Both the position numbers and the translations under genes were made by a program. DNA of 11,018 nt from JBJKSO01 sp046703825 (GTDB taxonomy: Bacteria; Chloroflexota; Dormibacteria; Aeolococcales; Bog-877): assembly GCA_046703825.1 (NCBI GenBank), contig JBJKSO010000117.1, positions 1-11,018 of the forward strand. The letters run 5' to 3'. The notes beneath the pieces are model-generated. The model made no database searches, was not told the DNA's origin, and saw only the letters and a program-made list of their open reading frames with translations. Every line of letters begins with the position of its first letter. Position 1 is the first letter of the stretch. This document shows positions 6,441-11,018 of the stretch, piece after piece.

Positions 6441-7551
6441 CCGAGCGCGCCAGGGCCATGACCTCGTCAGGCGAGAGCTGCGCGAATATGGCGTGCACGG
6501 TGCCCCGTTGCTCCCACACCACCGCAGAGTAGAGGTCGCCGGGCCCCGTAATCAGAACCGCCGGGTCGGATCCCACTTGGGTGCTCTGGGATGCCCCGAG
6601 GCGATAAGGCACCGGCACCGGCAGGGTGGCGGCGGGATCCCCCAGGCCGCGAATGGCTTGGGCCAGCCCCGAGGGAAGCCAGGGGATCCCGAGCAGGTAG
6701 TTCATGAGCTCCTTCACGGTCGGGCCAGTCGACTGCAGCACCGGTGCAGCCATCGAGAGCGCGGCGAATGCCGGCAGCTCTCCCAGCGTGGACCGGCGGC
6801 TGGAAGGGTAGATGGCCAACGCAGCCGGTCCGACCGTCTCGCGCAACTGCGCACCGTTGAATCCTGACGGTAGCGGTGGCAGGGTGACGCCCAACCGGGC
6901 CGCCGTCGCCTGGGCGGCGGCAGCGCTGAACGTGAAGGTGGCGCTCCAAGGCTTCACCACGGCGAACCGGGGTGAGCCGCTCCCGGACACCGGGGGCTGC
7001 CTCGGCAGAGCCAGGTGCTCGCCGCTCGCCGCCTCGGCCGCCGCCAGGGTGGCGACCTCGTGGAGCTGCGGCCTTTCCGAGCTCGCCAGTTGGCCGAAAT
7101 CGCGCAGGTGGGGAAGCTTGAGAAGCGCCCCCTGTGGCAGCGCGACCGGAGCCACCTGCGCCGGCCGAGAGATCGTGATCCAGCCCTCGGCGGCGGCGGT
7201 GCCCAGGCCGCCGCCGACCACAACGCAGGCGCCGGCACAGGCAAGCGCCCACTTTCGGACCTTCCTGGCGGTGGCCGTAACCGGCAGCGCAGGGAGGCGC
7301 CCTCGGCCAGGCGCTGAGGAGGCGGGTGACAGCTGCAGGCGGGCCGCCGCCTGATTGGCGCTGAGGCCAGGCTGGCTGCTGGCCAGGACCATCATGGCGC
7401 CGACCCGAGCACGGGCCTGGCCGAAGCGTCCAAGCCGCTCGGAGCAGCGGGCGCAGCCCGCCACGTGTCGCCTCGTGCGGTCCTGGACCAAGAAGGGCTC
7501 ATCCAGGAGCCGCCGTAGACAACCTTCAGAGGGATGCACGAGAGTGCTCAC
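6433..7551 (-). CDS. Anti-sigma factor with zinc-finger (ZAS) motif and extracytoplasmic domain
   Basis: A 372-residue, single-pass membrane protein directly after and overlapping the sigma gene. The N-terminal cytoplasmic part has RRHVAGCARC, an HxxxCxxC zinc-binding motif (H29, C33, C36) of ZAS anti-sigma factors that clamp ECF sigma factors. An Ala/Pro linker leads to one membrane segment at about 101-122 (WALACAGACVVVGGG and on). The remaining 250 residues face outwards and are Ala/Pro/Leu-rich; the tail GDLYSAVVWEQRGTVHAIFA, then LSPDEVMALARS, resembles the C-termini of other large anti-sigma and DUF4367-like sensor domains. It probably holds the sigma factor until an envelope signal changes the outer domain or triggers proteolysis. 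Start: GTG at 7549-7551 lies 7 nt from AAGGAG (7559-7564); the GTG at 7552-7554 is only 4 nt away. No recognisable ligand pocket. Confidence 0.88.
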   Translation of the reverse strand: MSTLVHPSEGCLRRLLDEPFLVQDRTRRHVAGCARCSERLGRFGQARARVGAMMVLASSQPGLSANQAAARLQLSPASSAPGRGRLPALPVTATARKVRKWALACAGACVVVGGGLGTAAAEGWITISRPAQVAPVALPQGALLKLPHLRDFGQLASSERPQLHEVATLAAAEAASGEHLALPRQPPVSGSGSPRFAVVKPWSATFTFSAAAAQATAARLGVTLPPLPSGFNGAQLRETVGPAALAIYPSSRRSTLGELPAFAALSMAAPVLQSTGPTVKELMNYLLGIPWLPSGLAQAIRGLGDPAATLPVPVPYRLGASQSTQVGSDPAVLITGPGDLYSAVVWEQRGTVHAIFAQLSPDEVMALARSGD

Positions 7552-8152
7552 CACCCATCTCCTTGAGCAGCGCGGCCTCGGCCCGGCGCAGCCGCCTGCC
7601 GACTTGGTTTATGGGTATCCCAAGCGCCGCTGCGACCTCGGCATAGGAAAGGCCGGCGTAGCGCAAAACCAGGATGGATGCCTTGAGGCGGGGGAGGCGG
7701 CCTAGAGCCGCGTTCACCTCCCGTCGGGTCTCCGCCGCCACCACCGCCGATACCGGATCGGGCGCCGCCACGCTCTCGCCCGCGGACTGCTCGCGTTGGC
7801 GCCGGCGCCGTTCAGATCTAATTCGGTTGAGGGCCAGATGGGCGGCCGCCAAGTGCAACCAGGCTCGCGCCTGGGGCAGCCCGTTGGGGTGTCGTTGGTG
7901 GAAGGCCAGGAAGACCTCCTGGGCGACGTCCTCGGCGGCAGAACCGTCCCCCAGGGCCCTCCAGGCAACGCTGACCACCCGCCGCCACTCTTCTTCGAAT
8001 AGGCGATCGAAGGAGTCCAGCCGCCGGCTGGGCACGCCGACTGGCGGCTCACGCGCGACCCCCTTCTCGGCCGCCGAGATGGCAGCTGCCTGCCAGTTCA
8101 CGAAAGTCAGAGCACCGCCAAGCGTGATGTTGTGACCAGCCGGCTTGGCCAT
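7526..8152 (-). CDS. ECF-type RNA polymerase sigma factor
   Basis: A 208-residue sigma-70 family protein with only regions 2 and 4, the mark of group 4 (ECF) factors. Region 2 spans about 48-115: DSFDRLFEEEWRRVV, then AAEDVAQEVFLAF (the -10 and core-binding helix) and RAWLHLAAAHLALNRIRSERRR. Region 4 spans about 147-197 with LGRLPRLKASILVLRY and a helix-turn-helix, LSYAEVAAALGIPINQVGRRLRRA. The first 45 residues have no counterpart in typical ECF factors, and no Shine-Dalgarno precedes the ATG at 8150-8152, so the true start may be further in, for example the in-frame GTG (V18 or V40). An in-frame stop 42 nt upstream rules out a longer form. It heads the operon, overlaps the anti-sigma gene by 26 bp, and should direct transcription of its own operon and perhaps other targets. 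No typical AAC-containing ECF -35 box was found upstream. Confidence 0.92.
   Translation of the reverse strand: MAKPAGHNITLGGALTFVNWQAAAISAAEKGVAREPPVGVPSRRLDSFDRLFEEEWRRVVSVAWRALGDGSAAEDVAQEVFLAFHQRHPNGLPQARAWLHLAAAHLALNRIRSERRRRQREQSAGESVAAPDPVSAVVAAETRREVNAALGRLPRLKASILVLRYAGLSYAEVAAALGIPINQVGRRLRRAEAALLKEMGGEHSRASL
7559..7564 (-). promoter_or_regulatory. Internal Shine-Dalgarno of the anti-sigma gene
   Basis: AAGGAG on the minus strand lies inside the 3' end of the sigma gene and favours the GTG at 7551 (7-nt spacing) over the one at 7554 (4 nt). Confidence 0.6.
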
Positions 8153-8592
8153 GCCGGGCGGAGCCGGACGTCTTCCTTGGTCACCGGGATCAGCCTAGAG
8201 CGGACGGCCGGGCCGGAGCGGGCTGCCCTCGCCTCGACCCTCCCGCCCCGCCGACTGGCTGCCAGCCGATCGGCGCGTGCGGATGGCTGAATTCCATGCG
8301 CCCAGAACCGATGACTTCCCCAGGAGAGCTTCAATCCGGCCCTTGACACCTTGCTCCATCGCGACGTGGTGCGCTTTGGCCACATAGCACAACTCCTTTT
8401 GCCAGGTAGCTGCTGCATTCATCACATTGCGCGCGGCGGCGGAGTCGGCGACAGAGCCCGACTGCAACGGCGCGCGTGCTCTAGCCGTGCTCTGGTTAAG
8501 ATCTCGTCGGGCCTACGGTGGGAGGCCGGCATCTGCCACCGGCGCCGCGCCAGCCGCGCGTGACCGCCGATGGCAACCGAGGAGCAAGAGCA
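8153..8592. other. 440-bp divergent gap between the sigma operon and the GGT-like gene
   Basis: It must hold both divergent promoters. On the plus strand TAAGAT (8497-8502) is the best -10 candidate, about 90 nt before the TTG start, without a matching -35; a perfect TTGACA (8343-8348) has no good -10 at 16-18 bp. On the minus strand an open frame from a TTG at 8467 to 8195 (90 codons) has a plausible middle section (WQKELCYVAKAHHVAMEQG) but an Arg/Gly-rich tail, no Shine-Dalgarno and no recognisable domain. It may be a remnant or chance. No repeats or hairpins of note were seen. Confidence 0.5.
8580..8584 (+). promoter_or_regulatory. Shine-Dalgarno that sets the TTG start of the GGT-like gene
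   Basis: AGGAG lies 8 nt before TTG (8593-8595). An in-frame GTG at 8599 is 14 nt away, and an in-frame GTG at 8518 has no such site. Confidence 0.55.
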
Positions 8593-10248
8593 TTGAACGT
8601 GTATGCGGAGTCGGGCGGCAAGGTCGGGCCGAAGACGAAGGTGTCCGGCCAGCGAGCAGTCGTCTCAAGCCAGCACCCACTCGTTACAGACGCGATGACT
8701 GCGATCCTTGAGGACGGCGGCAACGCTGCCGATGCTGCTATTGCAGGTGCGCTCGTGCACGGTGTCGTGCAACCTGAGATGACCAACTTCACTGGTTCAA
8801 TCTCGCTGCTCTACTACGACTCAGCCCGCGGCGAGTTCCACGAACTCAATTCGTGGGGGACTCTGGCTCCAGATCTACCGCCGTTTCGACGGGTGCTGGG
8901 TTCACACGGCGATCTCTGCGAGGCAGGACGCGAACCGTGCGCAGCGGTGCCTGGCTTCATGCCGGGAATCAAGGCACTCTACGAGCGGTTCGGCACCCTG
9001 CCTTGGCGCACCCTCTGCGGGCCCGCCATCCACTGGGCCGCTGAAGGGCATGAGGTTACATCTCTCCAGCACAGAGTGCTCGCCACCGAGGCGCCAATCT
9101 TTCTCCACACCCGATCCGGTCGCGAGTTCTTCGCACCTGAAGGCCACCTGGTCCAAGTGGGAGACCGCTGGCGCAAGCCGGACACGGCGGAGACGCTGAC
9201 GCGATTGTCTGAGTCCGGACCGGACTACTTCATCTCGGGAGGTTGGGCCGAACACTTTGCTGAACGCGGCCGCGAGCTGGGTTGGGCGATCGACGTCGCC
9301 CGCTTGGGCGAGAACGCCCCACGCTGGGGTCAGGGTGCTCGCTACGAGCATAGAGGGCACGAGATCCTGCAGCTTTCCCCACCAGAGACACAGGCCGTCC
9401 GCTGCTCGATGGTACTGGACATGCTCTCCGACCTCGGCATCCCAGAAGCAGGGCACTGGTCCAGGAGCGCCGAATCGCTCTACTTCTTGGCACACGCGCT
9501 GCGGCGGGCCCGCTTCGAGACCGGCTACATCAATGATCCCCATGTCTTCGACGTTCCCTGGGACACCCTGATGTCGAAAGAGTTCCACACAATGCTGGCC
9601 GAAATCCTCCGAACCAGCACTCCGAAGAAAGATCTGACCGATCACATGCGGCTGACCTCACCGATGATGCTTTCGGCCGCCGGAGGTCGACCATTTCCGC
9701 CTGGCGGAAGCTGCGAAACCAGCGTGGTCGACCAACAGGGGAACTGGATCCAGATGATGAACACCCTCCAGAGCGGGGGAATCCCAGGAGAAGTGGTCGA
9801 CGGCGTGCCGATGGTCGGTTCGCATGTTCAGCAGGACATGTCCTCTTGGATATCGGGCTGGTTGGTGCCGGGGAGCCGGATGCGCGGCCCGATGGGCAAC
9901 ACGTTCGTGATACGCGACGGTAAGCCATGGCTCGCACTCGGCACTCCCGGCACTCTGTGGGCGACAGTGGTGCAAGTGCTCTCGAACGTTCTTGACTTCG
10001 GTATGGATCCGGAGACGGCCGTAGATGCCCCCCGGCTGCTGGAGCTGGGAGACCAATATGTGGTGCAGGCGGAGAGCCGCCTCGAGGAGGGAGTGGTGGA
10101 CGGCCTAGCCGCGAAGGGGGTCCTGGTGGACCCGCTGGAACCTTACAGTTGGCACCTTGGTTCCTTCCAAGTGTCGTGGCGGACGGACGACGGAGTGCTC
10201 CACGCGGTCACCGACCCCCGCCGCGAAGGCAAGAGCACGGCTCTGTAG
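8593..10248 (+). CDS. Gamma-glutamyltranspeptidase-like Ntn-hydrolase family protein, non-canonical active site
   Basis: A 551-residue protein of the gamma-glutamyltransferase family. The start of the fold is clear: AVVSSQHPLVTDAMTAILEDGGNAADAAIAGAL, shown here as the pattern 'hP....A...L..GGNAaDAA.A' (24-53). Family proteins self-cleave and use the new N-terminal Thr as nucleophile in a (T)(T/C)H..vvD..GN block. Here that block is SCETSVVDQQGNW (373-385): Ser373 takes the Thr place and Glu375 the His place. The E. coli SSM oxyanion motif is replaced by RMRGPMGN (429-436), and the GSPGG loop by GTPGT (450-454). No signal peptide is visible, unlike secreted enzymes, so it may act in the cytoplasm. 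The start is a TTG chosen for its AGGAG; a GTG at 8518 would add 25 residues. It may be an acylase or amidase of another substrate, or inactive. Confidence 0.9.
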   Translation: MNVYAESGGKVGPKTKVSGQRAVVSSQHPLVTDAMTAILEDGGNAADAAIAGALVHGVVQPEMTNFTGSISLLYYDSARGEFHELNSWGTLAPDLPPFRRVLGSHGDLCEAGREPCAAVPGFMPGIKALYERFGTLPWRTLCGPAIHWAAEGHEVTSLQHRVLATEAPIFLHTRSGREFFAPEGHLVQVGDRWRKPDTAETLTRLSESGPDYFISGGWAEHFAERGRELGWAIDVARLGENAPRWGQGARYEHRGHEILQLSPPETQAVRCSMVLDMLSDLGIPEAGHWSRSAESLYFLAHALRRARFETGYINDPHVFDVPWDTLMSKEFHTMLAEILRTSTPKKDLTDHMRLTSPMMLSAAGGRPFPPGGSCETSVVDQQGNWIQMMNTLQSGGIPGEVVDGVPMVGSHVQQDMSSWISGWLVPGSRMRGPMGNTFVIRDGKPWLALGTPGTLWATVVQVLSNVLDFGMDPETAVDAPRLLELGDQYVVQAESRLEEGVVDGLAAKGVLVDPLEPYSWHLGSFQVSWRTDDGVLHAVTDPRREGKSTAL

Positions 10249-10353
10249 CGGGGTCTGCCAGATAAGGGAAAGTGCAGTCGACCGTGGGCGGCTGCTCGCT
10301 GTCTCCAGTCTCGCCCGGCCGGCCAGAGTCCCTATCGAAGCACTCTCGAACGT

Positions 10354-10384
10354 GGTACCGTCCGCCCCGGCCGCGACCGGTACC
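10354..10384. terminator. Inverted repeat between convergent genes, candidate bidirectional terminator
   Basis: GGTACCG (10354-10360) and CGGTACC (10378-10384) are perfect 7-bp arms around a 17-nt GC-rich loop. It lies between the GGT-like stop (10248) and the epimerase stop (10402), the place for a shared terminator, but lacks T-tracts. The rest of this 153-bp gap shows nothing else. Confidence 0.3.
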
Positions 10385-10401
10385 GGCAACTGCCTTCTTG
10401 A

Positions 10402-11018
10402 TCAGCCCTTCTGACTTCCTCCATACGCGGCGACGAAGCCCTTGCGCCACGTCGGGTAGCGAGGTTGCCAATCGAGCTCCTGGCGGGCCCTGGCATTCGA
10501 GGACCCGCGAGACTCGGTGAGCATTCTCAGACTCGGACCCGCAACGAGGCGCGCCATCCAATTCGGGAAATGGCGAGGTGCCTTGGCGCCCAGAGCCTGG
10601 GCGAGCACAGGGACCCAGTCCCGCATCGGGGCGGGCTCGTCGTCGACGACGTTGAAGATGCCCGGTCCATCGTGGTCGAGTGCCAGCACCGTAGCGGCGG
10701 CCGCATCGTAGAGATGGACGAACGACATGTATCCCTGACCGTCGCCAATGATGGGCGTTTGACGCTTCCGCACGGCGCGCGTGAATCCCTCGTCGCCCGG
10801 TCCGTAAAAGCCCCCGTAGCGAAGCGCAATCCCACCCGCCTCGGTGACCGCTTGGTCAAGATGACTCATTGCTGCGAACGTATTACGAGCCGAAGTTGGC
10901 GGAGCAGGATCGAGTGCGTCGTCCTCGGTCTTCACCCCCCCCCCCTCCCCGTGGGACCGGGTCGGGGGGCAACGCTGGGGCACGACCCCGGGCCCGCCCA
11001 CTTTTAGGGCCCGGGCGA
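10402..11018 (-). CDS. NAD-dependent epimerase/dehydratase family protein (partial, 5' end missing)
   Basis: Only the C-terminal 204 codons are visible; the N-terminal Rossmann half with the NAD-binding GxxGxxG lies beyond the right edge. Clear family blocks are VKTEDDALDPAPP (28-40 of the visible part), LRYGGFYGPG (65-74), FVHLYDAAAATVLAL (99-113), IFNVVDDEPAP (120-130) and ELDWQPRYPTWRKGF (180-194). The pattern 'GG.VKTEdDpLDp.PP' and 'LRYGgfYGPG' is that of short-chain-type nucleotide-sugar epimerase relatives common in mycobacteria and streptomycetes. The reading frame is open to the edge, but the first 25 residues (VVPQRCPPTRSHGEGG and before) fit the family poorly, although their length does fit. 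An 11-C run lies at 10935-10945. Substrate unknown; cytoplasmic. Confidence 0.87.
   Translation of the reverse strand, partial: ARALKVGGPGVVPQRCPPTRSHGEGGGVKTEDDALDPAPPTSARNTFAAMSHLDQAVTEAGGIALRYGGFYGPGDEGFTRAVRKRQTPIIGDGQGYMSFVHLYDAAAATVLALDHDGPGIFNVVDDEPAPMRDWVPVLAQALGAKAPRHFPNWMARLVAGPSLRMLTESRGSSNARARQELDWQPRYPTWRKGFVAAYGGSQKG
10987..11015. repeat. 9-bp GC-only inverted repeat at the right edge
   Basis: CCCGGGCCC (10987-10995) and GGGCCCGGG (11007-11015) are perfect complements around 11 nt. They lie inside the epimerase reading frame, next to homopolymer runs, and may reflect a sequence artefact at a contig end rather than a functional element. Confidence 0.4.

Noticed and set aside
8518..8592. 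Longer form of the GGT-like protein from GTG 8518
   Set aside because: No Shine-Dalgarno before it and the extra 25 residues are Pro/Arg-rich; TTG 8593 has AGGAG at 8 nt.

Overview
The window is high-GC DNA (about two-thirds G+C by eye) with frequent GTG and TTG starts. It looks like a chromosomal stretch from an actinobacterium or a related high-GC soil lineage (Chloroflexota or Dormibacterota are alternatives). The actinobacterial hints are the close match of the phospholipase D-like protein and the C-terminal epimerase to family patterns I associate with actinobacteria. I see no rRNA, tRNA, CRISPR array, insertion sequence or integrase. Both window ends cut through genes.

Layout from left to right: (1) minus-strand start of a lipoprotein substrate-binding protein of a LivJ-type ABC importer, cut by the left edge; (2) a 434-bp gap with a GC hairpin and a 14-bp palindrome; (3) a minus-strand type II haloacid dehalogenase-family hydrolase; (4) three plus-strand genes with their own leaders: an unrecognised HTH-like protein preceded by a nested inverted repeat, a DinB/DUF664-type protein, and a large phospholipase D-like protein; (5) converging on these, a tight four-gene minus-strand operon running 8152 to 4648: ECF sigma factor, zinc-finger anti-sigma factor with an extracytoplasmic domain, ABC ATPase and ABC-2 permease; (6) a 440-bp divergent gap; (7) a plus-strand gamma-glutamyltranspeptidase-like protein with altered catalytic residues; (8) a convergent minus-strand NAD-dependent epimerase cut by the right edge.

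The clearest functional unit is the sigma/anti-sigma/ABC operon. All junctions overlap (26 or so, 8 and 4 bp), so translation is probably coupled. The likely logic is that an envelope signal sensed by the anti-sigma factor frees the sigma factor, which drives its own operon and thereby an ABC exporter. The other genes look like independent metabolic or housekeeping units.

The points most worth a second look are this operon, the non-canonical active site of the gamma-glutamyltranspeptidase homologue, and the structured DNA upstream of the HTH-like gene. I see no complete, clearly novel defence or mobile system. The outermost tens of bases at each end may be of poor quality.
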